Source: Rahnella aceris
GTDB lineage: Bacteria; Pseudomonadota; Gammaproteobacteria; Enterobacterales; Enterobacteriaceae
NCBI RefSeq assembly: GCF_011684115.1
Contig: NZ_JAADJV010000006.1
Coordinates: 108,729 to 172,728 of the forward strand
Length of the DNA stretch: 64,000 nucleotides
Direction of reading: 5' to 3'
Below the pieces are notes generated by a model. That model made no database searches and was not told the DNA's origin. It worked only from the letters and a program-made list of their open reading frames with translations. Each line of letters starts with the position of its first letter. The stretch's first letter is position 1. A program made the translations under genes and the position numbers. Below, in pieces: positions 8,472 to 18,386 of the stretch.

Positions 8472-9722
8472 ATGACTGACGATACTCACAATCCCGGAAG
8501 ACGACGCCTCCTGCAAACCGTAGCTGCTTCCTGGATGCTCAGCGTGAGTAAAGTAGGTTTTGCGGCCAGCTCACAGGTTATTGCCGTACGCATCTGGCCC
8601 TCGTCTACTTATACCCGAATCACCCTCGAATCCAGCACGCCCTTAAAATATAAGCAGTTTCTGCTCAGTGATCCGCCACGCGTTGTGGTGGATATCGAAG
8701 GCGTGCATCTCAACAGTGTGCTCAAGGGACTGGGTGAAAAAATCCAGCAAAGTGATCCTTACATCCGGCAGGCGCGGGTGGGGCAGTTTGATACCAAAAC
8801 GGTGCGTCTGGTGTTTGAGCTAAAGCGTACAATCAATCCGCATGTCTTCACGCTGAAACCGGTCGCTGAATTCCATAACCGGCTGGTGATCGATTTGTAT
8901 CCGCAAGAAGGTGAGATCAGTGCTCAGGATGATCCGCTGCTGGCGTTACTGGAAGATTACAACCGCGGAGATGTCGCGAGAACATTACCGCCGGAAACGA
9001 AGAAAGACGGCCAGGCGGGGCGAAGCCGGCCACTGGTGATTATGCTTGATCCCGGCCATGGCGGTGAAGATCCGGGAGCCATTGGCAAATACAAGACCCG
9101 TGAGAAAGATGTCGTGTTGCAGATTGGCCGCAGATTACAGAAGCTGATTGCGCGTGAACCCAATATGAAAGCGCATATGACCCGCAATGAAGACGTGTTT
9201 ATTCCGCTCAAAGTCCGCGTGGCAAAGGCACGAAAACTGCGGGCAGACCTTTTTATCTCTATCCACGCAGATGCCTTTACCAGTCGGGCAGCAAGAGGCT
9301 CATCGGTTTTTGCGTTGTCGACCAAAGGCGCCACCAGTTCCGCAGCACGTTTTCTCGCACAAACGCAGAATGAATCTGACCTGATAGGCGGCGTCAGTAA
9401 AAGTGGCGACCGGTATCTGGATCACACGATGTTTGATCTGGTTCAGACGGCAACCATCAGCGATAGCCTGAAATTTGGCAAAGAAGTGCTGACGCGCATG
9501 GGAAAGATTAATCATCTGCACAAAAATAAAGTGGATCAGGCCGGATTCGCGGTATTGAAAGCGCCGGATATTCCGTCGATTCTGGTCGAAACGGCGTTTA
9601 TCAGTAACATTAATGAAGAGAAAAAATTGCGGACTGCGCATTTTCAGCAGCAGGTGGCGGAGTCAATTCTGGCCGGGATCAAAGCGTATTTCGCACAAGG
9701 CGGGATGTCGACGATGGGATGA
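8472..9722 (+). CDS. amiC: N-acetylmuramoyl-L-alanine amidase AmiC
   Basis: AmiC is a zinc amidase that cleaves septal peptidoglycan stem peptides during daughter-cell separation, activated by NlpD. The 416-residue protein starts with a twin-arginine export signal ([13 protein letters not shown]), then an AMIN targeting domain (about residues 35-145), then an Amidase_3 catalytic domain (about 188-405). Zinc ligands are visible: His196 in [13 protein letters not shown], the Glu in TREKDVVL, and the His in SIHADAF; the catalytic Glu lies in [10 protein letters not shown]. It is divergent from argA, as in E. coli. Confidence 0.97.
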   Translation: MTDDTHNPGRRRLLQTVAASWMLSVSKVGFAASSQVIAVRIWPSSTYTRITLESSTPLKYKQFLLSDPPRVVVDIEGVHLNSVLKGLGEKIQQSDPYIRQARVGQFDTKTVRLVFELKRTINPHVFTLKPVAEFHNRLVIDLYPQEGEISAQDDPLLALLEDYNRGDVARTLPPETKKDGQAGRSRPLVIMLDPGHGGEDPGAIGKYKTREKDVVLQIGRRLQKLIAREPNMKAHMTRNEDVFIPLKVRVAKARKLRADLFISIHADAFTSRAARGSSVFALSTKGATSSAARFLAQTQNESDLIGGVSKSGDRYLDHTMFDLVQTATISDSLKFGKEVLTRMGKINHLHKNKVDQAGFAVLKAPDIPSILVETAFISNINEEKKLRTAHFQQQVAESILAGIKAYFAQGGMSTMG

Positions 9723-9771
9723 GTCGCGCGGGGGCGGGGTGATTATTCCGCGCTTCGCCGGAATTCAGATA

Positions 9772-9794
9772 CAAAAAAACACCCGTTAGGGTGC
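9772..9794 (-). terminator. Terminator of the initiator-tRNA transcript
   Basis: On the minus strand a CACCC/GGGTG stem with a four-base loop (about 9780-9793) is followed by a run of seven T (9773-9779). It lies about 30 bp beyond the last tRNA. It may also help end the converging amiC transcript. Confidence 0.75.
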
Positions 9795-9822
9795 CTGATG
9801 TTTTTCACTGATTTTTAGTAGT

Positions 9823-9899
<77 letters not shown>

Positions 9900-9972
9900 T
9901 CCGTCACTACTGTTTACTGCTTTATTTCATCACATTATTCGAACTGAGCATCTTTATGCGTCTGTCTCGAAT

Positions 9973-10049
<77 letters not shown>

Positions 10050-10111
10050 TCCGTATACTGCTTTAATTCATCGTACAATTCAACCGGGCATTTAATGCAT
10101 CGATATCGAAT

Positions 10112-10188
<77 letters not shown>

Positions 10189-10202
10189 TCCGATGGAGGC
10201 GA

Positions 10203-10230
10203 ACTATACTCCCCATGAGATTTCGTGCAA
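10203..10230 (-). promoter_or_regulatory. Promoter of the initiator-tRNA operon
   Basis: On the minus strand, -35 TTGCAC (10225-10230) and -10 TATAGT (10203-10208) are separated by 16 bp. An A/T-rich tract lies further upstream (10231-10260) and may act as an UP element. This fits a strong stable-RNA promoter. Confidence 0.8.
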
Positions 10231-10407
10231 CCCTTTTTTGAATTTATTCAAATAAAGCACTTAGTTGCTGGCTTTTTATGCACAAAATCGCCGTTTGGTG
10301 TTCAATTTGGCTCAGTACACTTTTTTCGGCTGTGGTAATTCCTTTCTGATAGGGCGTTTGTTATCGTTTCGCCAGCCATTTCCCTGAAAGTAAGAGAGCG
10401 CGGAATA

Positions 10408-11520
10408 ATGAAAGGACGTTGGAGTAAATATCTGCTGGGTGGTCTGGTGTTAGCGGTGCTGGCGGGGTGTTCTTCGCGACCGACTGACCGGGGCCAGCAG
10501 TATAAAGATGGCCGTCTGGATAATGCGCTTGAATATGTGAATGAGCCGAATGCTACAGGCAAGCCGGTAAATGCGCTGGATTACTCTAATCAGGTCGCTG
10601 CGGTACAAATTGCCTCTTCTTCTTTATATGGTCGTAATAACACGACATTCCAGGCTGTTGAACAATGGCTGCGCTCCGGGGCTGATACCCGCAATCTTAG
10701 CCAGTACGGCATCAGCGCCTATCAGATGGAAGGTGCTGACAATTTTGGTAACGTGCAACTGACCGGCTATTACACGCCAGTTGTGCAGGCGCGCTACACC
10801 CGTCAGGGCGAATTCCAGTATCCGCTGTACCGTATGCCGCCTAAACGCGGTCGTCTGCCCGATCGTGCTTCGATTTACTCCGGTGCCCTGAGTGATAACT
10901 ATGTGGTGGCCTGGACCAACTCCCTGATGGATAACTTTATGATGGAAGTACAGGGCAGCGGTTATGTCGATTACGGCGATGGTCGCCCGTTCATGTTCTT
11001 CGGTTATGCGGGCAAGAATGGTCACGCTTACCGCAGTATCGGCAAAGTGCTGATCGACCGCGGTGAAGTGGCGCGTGAGAATATGTCTATGCAGGCGATC
11101 CGCCAGTGGGCAGATACTCACAGCCCGGCAGAAGTGCGTGAATTGCTGGAACAGAATCCGTCATTCGTTTTCTTCAAGCCTGAACCTTTCGCGCCAGTTC
11201 GCGGTGCCAGCGGTGTGCCGCTGATTGCCAAAGCCTCTGTAGCTTCTGACCGTTCGCTGATCCCGGCGGGTACTACCTTGCTGGCGGAAGTGCCGGAGCT
11301 TAACGATAAAGGCAAGTTTACCGGTAAATATCATATGCGTCTGATGGTCGCACTGGATGTTGGTGGTGCGATTAAAGGACAACATTTCGATATGTATCAG
11401 GGGATTGGTCCTGACGCTGGCCACTCCGCAGGATTTTATAATCACTATGGACGCGTCTGGGTGTTAAAATCAGCGCAGAACGGCAAGCCGTTGTTCACGG
11501 CATACGCGCCATCCAACTAG
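10408..11520 (+). CDS. mltA: Membrane-bound lytic murein transglycosylase A
   Basis: MltA cleaves the glycan strands of peptidoglycan, producing 1,6-anhydromuropeptides, from the inner face of the outer membrane. The 370-residue precursor has a lipoprotein signal with lipobox LAGC (Cys20). The MltA barrel domain follows (QLTGYYTPVVQARYTRQGEFQYPLY), then the C-terminal 3D domain whose conserved aspartates lie in VALDVGGAIKGQHFDMYQG and GIGPDAGHSAG. It is divergent from the tRNA-fMet cluster and followed by tcdA 45 bp later. Confidence 0.96.
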   Translation: MKGRWSKYLLGGLVLAVLAGCSSRPTDRGQQYKDGRLDNALEYVNEPNATGKPVNALDYSNQVAAVQIASSSLYGRNNTTFQAVEQWLRSGADTRNLSQYGISAYQMEGADNFGNVQLTGYYTPVVQARYTRQGEFQYPLYRMPPKRGRLPDRASIYSGALSDNYVVAWTNSLMDNFMMEVQGSGYVDYGDGRPFMFFGYAGKNGHAYRSIGKVLIDRGEVARENMSMQAIRQWADTHSPAEVRELLEQNPSFVFFKPEPFAPVRGASGVPLIAKASVASDRSLIPAGTTLLAEVPELNDKGKFTGKYHMRLMVALDVGGAIKGQHFDMYQGIGPDAGHSAGFYNHYGRVWVLKSAQNGKPLFTAYAPSN

Positions 11521-11565
11521 ATTTCAAACGACAAAGTCTTCGAACGCACTGAGGTTTATCTTTTC

Positions 11566-12381
11566 ATGACAGCGACTTACTCCGACGCTTATCAGCAACG
11601 TTTTGGCGGAACTGCCCGGCTTTATGGTCAGCAATCGCTGGAGCTGTTCTCGCAGGCGCATATCTGTGTGATTGGTATTGGCGGAGTGGGGTCATGGGCT
11701 GCGGAAGCGCTGGCCCGCACCGGTATTGGCGCGATCACGCTGATTGATATGGATGATGTGTGTGTGACCAACACCAACCGTCAAATCCATGCGTTACGTG
11801 AAAACGTCGGGCAGGCAAAAACGGAAATTATGGCGCAGCGCATTCTGGCGATTAATCCGGAGTGCAAAGTCACCTGCATTGATGATTTTATTACGCCGGA
11901 TAACGTGGCTGAGATGCTCGATCACGGATTCAGCTATGTCATTGATGCTATCGACAGCGTCCGGCCTAAAGCCGCGCTGCTGGCCTATTGCCGTCGTTAT
12001 AAAATTCCGGTGGTGACGACGGGCGGTGCGGGTGGTCAGATTGATCCGACCCAAATTGCTGTCGTGGATCTGGCGAAAACCATTCAGGATCCGCTGGCGG
12101 CAAAACTGCGTGAACGTCTGAAAAATGATTTCAACGTGGTGAAAAACAGCAAAGGTAAGCTCGGAATTGACTGTGTGTTTTCCAGCGAGCCGTTGATGTA
12201 TCCGCAGGCTGATGGCTCGGTATGTGCTGCAAAGGCAAGCGCAGAAGGCCCTAAACGCATGGATTGCGCGTCTGGTTTTGGGGCTGCAACGATGGTTACC
12301 GCGACGTTTGGTTTTGTCGCGGTATCCCACGTACTGAAGAAGATGATGGCTAAGGCGCAGCGTCAGGCTCAGGCAGCCTGA
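11566..12381 (+). CDS. tcdA: tRNA threonylcarbamoyladenosine dehydratase
   Basis: TcdA (CsdL/YgdL) is an E1-like ATP-dependent enzyme that cyclises t6A37 to ct6A in ANN-decoding tRNAs. The 271-residue protein has the ThiF/MoeB-type nucleotide-binding loop [17 protein letters not shown], the adenylation residues [16 protein letters not shown], and a C-terminal hydrophobic helix. It converges on csdE with a 13-bp overlap of the two 3' ends. The CsdA-CsdE pair next door is known in E. coli to supply sulfur-transfer functions linked to TcdA. Confidence 0.96.
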   Translation: MTATYSDAYQQRFGGTARLYGQQSLELFSQAHICVIGIGGVGSWAAEALARTGIGAITLIDMDDVCVTNTNRQIHALRENVGQAKTEIMAQRILAINPECKVTCIDDFITPDNVAEMLDHGFSYVIDAIDSVRPKAALLAYCRRYKIPVVTTGGAGGQIDPTQIAVVDLAKTIQDPLAAKLRERLKNDFNVVKNSKGKLGIDCVFSSEPLMYPQADGSVCAAKASAEGPKRMDCASGFGAATMVTATFGFVAVSHVLKKMMAKAQRQAQAA

Positions 12382-12803
12382 CGAGCCAGGGCGATTACGC
12401 CTTCTGCCAGCGCATGAAGCCCGCTGGAGCGGCTGGTACTCAGTTGCTCACGCAACCCCAATACATCAAACAGCGCCAGCGGATCCCGCATTAAAATCTC
12501 GTCTGGCGTTTTGCCTTCCACGGCGGTCAGTAGCACTGCCAGCAAACCTTTAACGATCCTTCCTTCGCTGTCACCATAGAAATGCATTGTTCCATTCACC
12601 GCTTTTTCCGCGCCTAGCCATACCCGGTTTTCACAACCAGACAGCTCATTTTCCGGCGTTTTCAACGTCGTATCCAGCGGTGGCAAAGATTTCGCCAGCA
12701 GGATTAACTGACGGTAGCGGTCTTCCCACTGACGGAATGACGCGAATTTTTCGGTCAGTGAGGATTCAGTGATCTCATGGCCGAAAGGATGTGGCGCTAA
12801 CAT
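12369..12803 (-). CDS. csdE: Sulfur acceptor protein CsdE
   Basis: CsdE, a SufE-family protein, takes persulfide sulfur from the desulfurase CsdA. The 144-residue protein carries the acceptor cysteine in [10 protein letters not shown] and the family stretch [25 protein letters not shown]. The ATG at 12803 is chosen because GGGGA lies 5 bp upstream; an in-frame TTG at 12815 has no convincing ribosome-binding site. It follows csdA by 20 bp in the same operon and overlaps the tail of tcdA. Confidence 0.94.
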   Translation of the reverse strand: MLAPHPFGHEITESSLTEKFASFRQWEDRYRQLILLAKSLPPLDTTLKTPENELSGCENRVWLGAEKAVNGTMHFYGDSEGRIVKGLLAVLLTAVEGKTPDEILMRDPLALFDVLGLREQLSTSRSSGLHALAEGVIALARQAA

Positions 12804-12823
12804 GGTATTCCCCAAAGAATGAA

Positions 12824-14029
12824 TTAGTCGGCTAACAGATCGAAAGCATATTTTACTGCCCTGACCAGCCGCATGACGTCCTGTTCATTATTATACGGCG
12901 CAAATGAAGCCCGTAATGTGCCGCTGATGCCCAGAGCATCCATCAATGGCTGGGCGCAATGCTGTCCGGCGCGCAAGGCAATGCCTTGTTCAGCCAGCAA
13001 TGTCACAAGGTCACTGTGATGCACACCGGCGATATCGAATGCCAGAAGTGAGGCATTCTGACAGCGGAAACTGCGGAAACCCTCAATCTGCGTAAGCTGC
13101 TCTTCAGCCAGACTCGCCAGATTTTGTGTATATTTCTCTGCCGCTTGCAGATCTACGGTTTTTAACCATTTCAGCGCTGCTGACATCCCGATCACACCGG
13201 CAATGTTAGGCGTACCCGCTTCGAAGCGGTGGGGCACGGCCTGCGGTGTAAAACCGGTCATGGAAGCCTGGGTCAGCATTTTCCCGCCGCCCTGCCACGG
13301 TGCCATATTCTCGAGCAATTTAGTTTTGCCATACAGCACGCCGATGCCTGTCGGCCCGTAAAGCTTATGGCCGGAGAAGGCATAAAAGTCGATATCGAGT
13401 TGTTGAACGTCTGGCGAACAATGAACAACGCCTTGTGCGCCATCGATCAGAACGGGCGTGTCGTTAGCGTGTGCCAGTTCAACGGCACGGGCTATATCGG
13501 GTATTCCGCCGGTAACATTCGACATTTGCGTCAGTGCCAGCAAGCGGGTTTTGTTGTTCAGCAGGACGGAAAGGGCGGTGATATCAGGAATGCCGCACTC
13601 ATCCACTGGCAGCGTGATCACCTGCGCCTGACATTGTTGTGCGACCATCAGCCACGGAATGAGGTTAGCGTGATGTTCCGCCTGACTGACAATAATCTCA
13701 TCACCCGGTTGCAGTCGAGGGCGTAGCCAGCTTTGTGCCACCAGATTTATGGACTCCGTGGTTCCCCGCGTCCAGACGATATCTGCGGAATGCGGCGCGT
13801 TGATCCACTGCGCCACCAGCCTTCTGGCCTGCTCGTAGTCATCTGTCAGGGTTTGCGCCGCATGATACTGGCTGCGGTGCACGGTGGCTCCTTCCTGAGA
13901 GTAGAAATTTACAGTGGCCTCGATCACCGCCTGCGGCTTCAGGGCGGTGGCGGCACTGTCGAGATAACATTGCCCCTGAGACAACGCAGGAAACTGTTGA
14001 CGAAAATCTGCGGGGTTAAAATCAGTCAT
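12824..14029 (-). CDS. csdA: Cysteine desulfurase CsdA
   Basis: This 401-residue PLP enzyme removes sulfur from cysteine (or selenium from selenocysteine) to form an enzyme persulfide. The PLP lysine is in [14 protein letters not shown], the class-V aminotransferase signature is intact, and the catalytic cysteine is in [12 protein letters not shown] near residue 359. Its partner CsdE lies directly downstream and the operon faces tcdA. It belongs to the SufS-like group II desulfurases rather than IscS. Confidence 0.96.
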   Translation of the reverse strand: MTDFNPADFRQQFPALSQGQCYLDSAATALKPQAVIEATVNFYSQEGATVHRSQYHAAQTLTDDYEQARRLVAQWINAPHSADIVWTRGTTESINLVAQSWLRPRLQPGDEIIVSQAEHHANLIPWLMVAQQCQAQVITLPVDECGIPDITALSVLLNNKTRLLALTQMSNVTGGIPDIARAVELAHANDTPVLIDGAQGVVHCSPDVQQLDIDFYAFSGHKLYGPTGIGVLYGKTKLLENMAPWQGGGKMLTQASMTGFTPQAVPHRFEAGTPNIAGVIGMSAALKWLKTVDLQAAEKYTQNLASLAEEQLTQIEGFRSFRCQNASLLAFDIAGVHHSDLVTLLAEQGIALRAGQHCAQPLMDALGISGTLRASFAPYNNEQDVMRLVRAVKYAFDLLAD

Positions 14030-14216
14030 ACGAAATCAGATCCTTCGGCCTGAGTTAAAAATACAGGTTTATCTGTAACACAAGCCGCTTATTCATTTTA
14101 GGAATGGTTACCTGGAAATTCATCAGAGGTTTGTTATGCTGAATTACGAAGACTAGAAGCATTAGCCTGGAGTCTAACCAGGAATTTGAAGCATATTAAT
14201 CTGCAAGGAGTCTATG

Positions 14217-14438
14217 ATGAAGAAGATCGCCGCCGTAATTTCAGCTGCACTGCTGACGACAACACTTGCCGCCTGTTCGAGCAACTACGTGATGCATACC
14301 AACGATGGCCGCACCATTGTTGCTGAAGGCAAACCTAGCACCGACAGTGATACCGGTATGATCAGTTATACCGATGCGTATGGCAATAAGCAGCAGATCA
14401 ATAAATCTGAAATCAAAGAAATGGCAGAAGGGAATTGA
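14217..14438 (+). CDS. ygdI: Small lipoprotein YgdI (DUF903 family)
   Basis: This is a 73-residue lipoprotein precursor with a basic-hydrophobic signal and lipobox LAAC, leaving a mature domain of about 54 residues with the conserved YVMHTNDGRTIV and YTDAYGNKQQINKSEI segments. It closely resembles E. coli YgdI. Two ATG codons occur in tandem at 14214 and 14217; the second is preferred because AAGGAG lies 6 bp upstream rather than 3. No enzymatic activity is recognised; it is probably anchored in the outer membrane. Confidence 0.92.
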   Translation: MKKIAAVISAALLTTTLAACSSNYVMHTNDGRTIVAEGKPSTDSDTGMISYTDAYGNKQQINKSEIKEMAEGN

Positions 14439-14492
14439 TTCCTGACGTGAACACCTTGAGTCAGTCGCTCAGGTAACCTCACATTTTGCTTT

Positions 14493-14535
14493 GTGACAAA
14501 ACCGGCTCCTCTTGCGAGGAAGCCGGTTTTGTCAC
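14493..14535 (+). terminator. Long perfect hairpin after ygdI, possible terminator
   Basis: A 15-bp perfect arm pair (GTGACAAAACCGGCT with AGCCGGTTTTGTCAC) plus an inner CCTC/GAGG stem and TTGC loop makes a very stable hairpin 54 bp after the ygdI stop. The T-run is inside the descending arm rather than after it, so it is an atypical terminator and could instead stabilise the mRNA end. Confidence 0.6.
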
Positions 14536-14599
14536 ATTATGCGCTCGTCATTCTGCTGCCTGGTGTTTCCTTTGCGTCCTTTATGCAGCAAAAAAAGCA

Positions 14600-14795
14600 A
14601 AAAAAAAGCACCGCAAATTGCGGTGCTAAAAAATCACTTTGGACAGACAGGGTAATGTACAGGAAGTGAAAAGTTTGTAGCATTCAAGCTACGCGTCTGG
14701 ATTGCCAGACAATTGCAAACACAACATCACAACCACAAGCCAAAAGTATTTCAGCATCCTCATACCAATCTACTTTTCGTTCCGGCTCAGGAAGT
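14600..14795 (-). ncRNA. gcvB: GcvB small regulatory RNA
   Basis: GcvB is an Hfq-dependent sRNA that represses many amino-acid and peptide transport mRNAs. The minus strand starts with ACTTCCTGAGCCGGAACG, matching the E. coli 5' end, and holds the G/U-rich R1 seed (about 14714-14740), the conserved CACTTCCTGTACATT segment, CCCTGTCTGTCC, and the terminal stem GCACCGCAA/TTGCGGTGC followed by nine T. It lies divergent from gcvA, its known activator, as in E. coli. The R1 seed looks shorter than in E. coli. The ends are estimated from the promoter and terminator. Confidence 0.95.
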
Positions 14796-14801
14796 GGCGC
14801 C

Positions 14802-14830
14802 ACTATAGGTTTTTGCCTGTACATCCTCAA
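14802..14830 (-). promoter_or_regulatory. Promoter of gcvB
   Basis: On the minus strand, -10 TATAGT (14802-14807) and -35 TTGAGG (14825-14830) are spaced 17 bp apart, placing the start 6-7 bp downstream at the conserved GcvB 5' end. GcvA is expected to bind just upstream between gcvB and gcvA. Confidence 0.75.
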
Positions 14831-14922
14831 CGGACAAATTATAATGTCTCGGATTAAAAAAACTAATACCTAAACCCACGGACAGGCGTTCCGCTAACCG
14901 GCGAATAAGAAGTATCCATTCT

Positions 14923-15843
14923 ATGTCAAAACGTTTACCGCCTTTGAATTCTCTGCGGGTGTTTGATGCCGCAGCGCGTCACCTTAGTTTTACTAAGGCT
15001 GCCGAGGAACTGTTCGTCACGCAGGCCGCTGTTAGCCACCAGATTAAGTCACTTGAGGACTTTTTAGGGTTAAAACTGTTTCGCCGCCGCAATCGCTCTT
15101 TGTTACTGAGCGAAGAAGGGCAGAGCTATTATCTGGATATCAAAGAGATATTCTCTGCTCTGAATGAGGCCACACGTAAACTTCAGGCACGCAGTGCCAA
15201 AGGCGCGCTGACCGTCAGTTTACCGCCCAGTTTTGCGATTCAATGGCTGGTGCCAAGATTGTCTGGCTTTAACTCAGCTTATCCGGGCATCGATGTACGC
15301 ATCCAGGCGGTAGACCGTGAAGAAGATAAATTGGCCGACGATGTCGACGTCGCCATATTCCATGGTCGGGGTAACTGGCCGGGGCTACGGGCAGAGCGAT
15401 TGTATGCGGAGTATTTACTGCCGGTTTGTTCTCCTTCGTTGCTGATGGGGGATAATCCGCTGAAGGAACCCGCCGATTTAAGTCATCACACACTGCTGCA
15501 CGATGCTTCCCGTCGGGACTGGCTGGCGTACACCAAACAGCTTGGGTTGCAGCAGGTGAATGTGCAGCAGGGGCCTATTTTCAGCCACAGTGCGATGGTG
15601 GTTCAGGCCGCCGTTCACGGGCAGGGTATTGCGCTGGTGAATAATGTCATGGCACAGACTGAGATTGAGGCCGGACGTCTGGTGTGTCCGTTCAGTGAAG
15701 TTTTAATTAGTAAAAATGCTTTTTATCTGGTTTGTCATGACAGTCAGGCAGAACTGGGTAAAATAGCCGCCTTTCGTCAGTGGATCCTCGCCCGTGCAGC
15801 CAGCGAGCAGGAAAAACTGCGCTTTCGTTTCGATCAGGCCTGA
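14923..15843 (+). CDS. gcvA: Glycine cleavage system transcriptional regulator GcvA
   Basis: This 306-residue LysR-type regulator activates the glycine cleavage operon and gcvB. The N-terminal winged helix-turn-helix (residues about 18-38, SFTKAAEELFVTQAAVSHQI) is followed by a linker helix and the substrate-binding effector domain. The sequence SKRLPPLNSLRVFDAAARHL is characteristic of GcvA. It is divergent from gcvB with about 128 bp between their starts, the shared regulatory region. Auto-repression is known in E. coli. Confidence 0.96.
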   Translation: MSKRLPPLNSLRVFDAAARHLSFTKAAEELFVTQAAVSHQIKSLEDFLGLKLFRRRNRSLLLSEEGQSYYLDIKEIFSALNEATRKLQARSAKGALTVSLPPSFAIQWLVPRLSGFNSAYPGIDVRIQAVDREEDKLADDVDVAIFHGRGNWPGLRAERLYAEYLLPVCSPSLLMGDNPLKEPADLSHHTLLHDASRRDWLAYTKQLGLQQVNVQQGPIFSHSAMVVQAAVHGQGIALVNNVMAQTEIEAGRLVCPFSEVLISKNAFYLVCHDSQAELGKIAAFRQWILARAASEQEKLRFRFDQA

Positions 15844-15930
15844 TTCCTGGGGATAGAAAGTCCTGAGTCTGCTGATGAGATTGATTAATCAGGTTTTTCA
15901 TCAGCAAATAACGATAACAGGTAACGCATA

Positions 15931-16326
15931 ATGACCAGTCGTTCAATGTTGATTTTCGCCGCTATCAGCGGTTTTATCTACGTCGCTTTCGGTGCTTTTG
16001 GCGCACATGTGTTGAGCCAGTCGCTCGGCGAAGCGGAAATGGCATGGATCCATACCGGGTTAACTTATCAAAGCATTCATACGCTGGTAGTGATGATTCT
16101 GGGTGTTGCGATGCAGCGCCAGCGCAATGTGTGGTTCTACTGGAGCAGCGCCTTTTTAGCGCTGGGAACCGTTTTATTCAGCGGCAGCCTTTATTGTCTG
16201 GCGCTGTCACATCTCCGTTTGTTCGTTTTTGTCACTCCGATTGGCGGTACCTTGTTCCTGGTCGGTTGGATTTTGTTGTTGATCGGCGCATTGCGCCTGA
16301 AGAAAAAGGCCGAACGCCATGAATAA
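15931..16326 (+). CDS. ygdD: YgdD, DUF423 inner-membrane protein
   Basis: This 131-residue protein has four hydrophobic helices, including the conserved FGAFGAHVL motif near residue 25 and [16 protein letters not shown] near the end. It is the DUF423 family protein found between gcvA and rlmM in E. coli. Its last codons overlap the rlmM start by 8 bp, indicating translational coupling. The function is unknown. Confidence 0.93.
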   Translation: MTSRSMLIFAAISGFIYVAFGAFGAHVLSQSLGEAEMAWIHTGLTYQSIHTLVVMILGVAMQRQRNVWFYWSSAFLALGTVLFSGSLYCLALSHLRLFVFVTPIGGTLFLVGWILLLIGALRLKKKAERHE

Positions 16327-17425
16327 ACTTGCTCTCTACTGCCGTCAGGGTTTTGAAAAAGAATGCGCAGCAGAAATTACTGACAAAGCTGCGAAGATGG
16401 AAATCTTCGGTTTTGCCCGCGTGAAAGAAAACAGCGGTTATGTGCTGTTTGAATGCTATCAACCAGATGATGCTGACCGTATCGCCAAAGAACTGCCCTT
16501 CCGCGAGCTGATTTTTGCCCGTCAGTTGATCGTGGTGGGAGAGTTGCTGAAAGATTTGCCGCCGGAAGATCGTGTTTCTCCGATTGTCGGCATGGTTCAG
16601 AACGTGATTACCAACGGTGGTGAGCTTCGCGTTGAAGTGCCTGATACCAATGAAAGCAAAGAGCTGACCAAGTTCTGCCGCAAACTGACTGTGCCGCTGC
16701 GTTCCGCGATGCGCGAATGCAAAGTGCTGGGCAAGAAAGAGAATGCGCTGCGTCCGGTAGTGCATGTGTTCTTTATCGCCCCGGGTTGCTGCTATGTGGG
16801 GTATTCCTACAGCAATAACAATTCACCGTTCTATATGGGTATTCCGCGCCTCAAGTTTCCTTCCGAAGCGCCAAGCCGTTCAACGCTGAAACTGGAAGAA
16901 GCTTTCCATGTCTTTATTCCGGCTGATGAGTGGGATGAACGTCTGGCAAGTGGCATGTACGCGGTGGATTTAGGCGCGTGTCCTGGCGGCTGGACGTATC
17001 AGCTGACACAACGCAGCATGATGGTCACGGCTGTCGACAACGGTCCGATGGCACCCAGCCTGATGGAAACCGGTCAGGTGATTCATCTGCGTGAAGACGG
17101 CTTCCGTTACAAATCCACCAGCACTAAGAACTACTGGCTGGTGTGTGACATGGTCGAAAAACCGGCTAAAGTGGCTGCGCTGATGTGTGACTGGCTGGTC
17201 AACGGCTGGTGCCGTGAGGCGATCTTTAACCTGAAGTTGCCGATGAAAAAGCGTTACGAAGAAGTCTCTAATATTCTTGAACGCATCGACGAACGTCTGA
17301 AAGAAAATGGCGTGAATGCCGAGATCTTCGCGAAGCAGCTTTATCACGATCGCGAAGAAGTCACCGTGCATATCCGCCGTTTCTGGTCGGCTATTGGCGG
17401 ACGCCGCGACGAGCGTGATCGCTGA
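16319..17425 (+). CDS. rlmM: 23S rRNA 2'-O-ribose C2498 methyltransferase
   Basis: RlmM (YgdE) methylates the ribose of C2498 in 23S rRNA before ribosome assembly. The 368-residue protein (E. coli 366) has an N-terminal THUMP-like region and a C-terminal Rossmann methyltransferase domain whose SAM loop is [14 protein letters not shown] near residue 220. The K-D-K-E type residues lie in [15 protein letters not shown] and [11 protein letters not shown]. It overlaps ygdD by 8 bp. Confidence 0.95.
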   Translation: MNKLALYCRQGFEKECAAEITDKAAKMEIFGFARVKENSGYVLFECYQPDDADRIAKELPFRELIFARQLIVVGELLKDLPPEDRVSPIVGMVQNVITNGGELRVEVPDTNESKELTKFCRKLTVPLRSAMRECKVLGKKENALRPVVHVFFIAPGCCYVGYSYSNNNSPFYMGIPRLKFPSEAPSRSTLKLEEAFHVFIPADEWDERLASGMYAVDLGACPGGWTYQLTQRSMMVTAVDNGPMAPSLMETGQVIHLREDGFRYKSTSTKNYWLVCDMVEKPAKVAALMCDWLVNGWCREAIFNLKLPMKKRYEEVSNILERIDERLKENGVNAEIFAKQLYHDREEVTVHIRRFWSAIGGRRDERDR

Positions 17426-17521
17426 TACTCGTCATACTTTGAACTGCAGGGGCGTGGGCTGCGTGCGTTCGCCCGAATCACTTACTTGCCACCTGCCTGC
17501 AATTCAAATTATTCAGAGTAT
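17425..17521. repeat. Palindromic intergenic repeat (YPAL/MITE-like)
   Basis: This 97-bp element has inverted ends: ATACTC...TTTGAACTGCAGG on the left, and on the right a strand that reads ATACTCTGAATAATTTGAATTGCAGG in reverse complement (compare in pieces). It begins on the last base of the rlmM stop codon. It resembles dispersed palindromic elements I remember from Yersinia, Serratia and Pectobacterium genomes. No second copy was noticed in the window. No ORF lies within it. Confidence 0.65.
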
Positions 17522-17529
17522 CCTTCCTG

Positions 17530-17558
17530 AACACTTGCGTTTGAGAAGTGCTTTTTTA
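17530..17558 (+). terminator. Terminator after rlmM
   Basis: A short stem (CACTT with AAGTG) followed by C and six T lies just past the palindromic repeat and abuts the convergent xni stop codon. Confidence 0.6.
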
Positions 17559-18308
17559 TGGCAAACGCAGTTGCTGCAAATTGCCATCCAGCGCGACGTC
17601 GGTTTGCAGCGTTGATACACGTTTGCAGGCATACGCCAGTTCACGGTGCTCTTCGAGTTTTTTACGCCATTTTTCCGGCACGCCTTCCAGATTGTCGTAA
17701 AGCTCATCCAGCGATCCGGTCTGCGTCAGTAACGTGACCGCCGTCTTCGGGCCTATTCCCGGCACTCCCGGGATTTTACTGCTGCTGATCCCGGCCAGAC
17801 CCCAGTAATCGGTGAGTTGCTGTGGCAATACGCCAAACGTTTCCTGAACAAACGGCATATCCAGCCAGCGTTTCTGGAAGTAATCGCGGATCTGAATATT
17901 GGGTGCCAGTAACTGACAGTACCCTTTATCGGTTGAAACGATGGTGACCTGATGGCCGCCGGATGACACTTTCGCGGCCAGTGTTGCCGCCAGGTCGTCT
18001 GCTTCATTACCTGCAGAATGCCAGCAGGCAATGCCTAGCCCTTCAAAACCGGCTTTCAGGCTGGGCATTTCCGCAACCAGATTATCTGGCATTGGTGAGC
18101 GCCCGGCTTTGTAGTCGGGCAGACACTGATGACGCCAACTGTCTGCCCGGTCATCTTCGTCAAATACGGCAACGGCATGTGTGGGCTGAGTATGCTGAAT
18201 CAGCTGACCTATGGCGTTCTGGCAGGTAATCAGACAAGGCGAACCCTGAACCGCATGGATACGGCGGATCAGGTTCAGGGCATCAATAATCAGCAGATGT
18301 ATTGCCAT
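17556..18308 (-). CDS. xni: Flap endonuclease Xni (ExoIX)
   Basis: Xni (YgdG) is a structure-specific 5' flap endonuclease related to the 5'-nuclease domain of DNA polymerase I. The 250-residue protein begins [22 protein letters not shown], has the acidic metal site in [14 protein letters not shown] and [11 protein letters not shown], and the helix-3-turn-helix segment [18 protein letters not shown]. The ATG at 18308 with GGAG 7 bp upstream is preferred over an in-frame start four codons earlier and matches the E. coli N-terminus. It converges on rlmM. Confidence 0.95.
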   Translation of the reverse strand: MAIHLLIIDALNLIRRIHAVQGSPCLITCQNAIGQLIQHTQPTHAVAVFDEDDRADSWRHQCLPDYKAGRSPMPDNLVAEMPSLKAGFEGLGIACWHSAGNEADDLAATLAAKVSSGGHQVTIVSTDKGYCQLLAPNIQIRDYFQKRWLDMPFVQETFGVLPQQLTDYWGLAGISSSKIPGVPGIGPKTAVTLLTQTGSLDELYDNLEGVPEKWRKKLEEHRELAYACKRVSTLQTDVALDGNLQQLRLP

Positions 18309-18386
18309 GTTAATCTCCATAATAAAGGCGACTCGCGTCGCCCTTAGATCTGCTTTAGAAGTGTGACTTGCCGTGTGATCGGTCGG

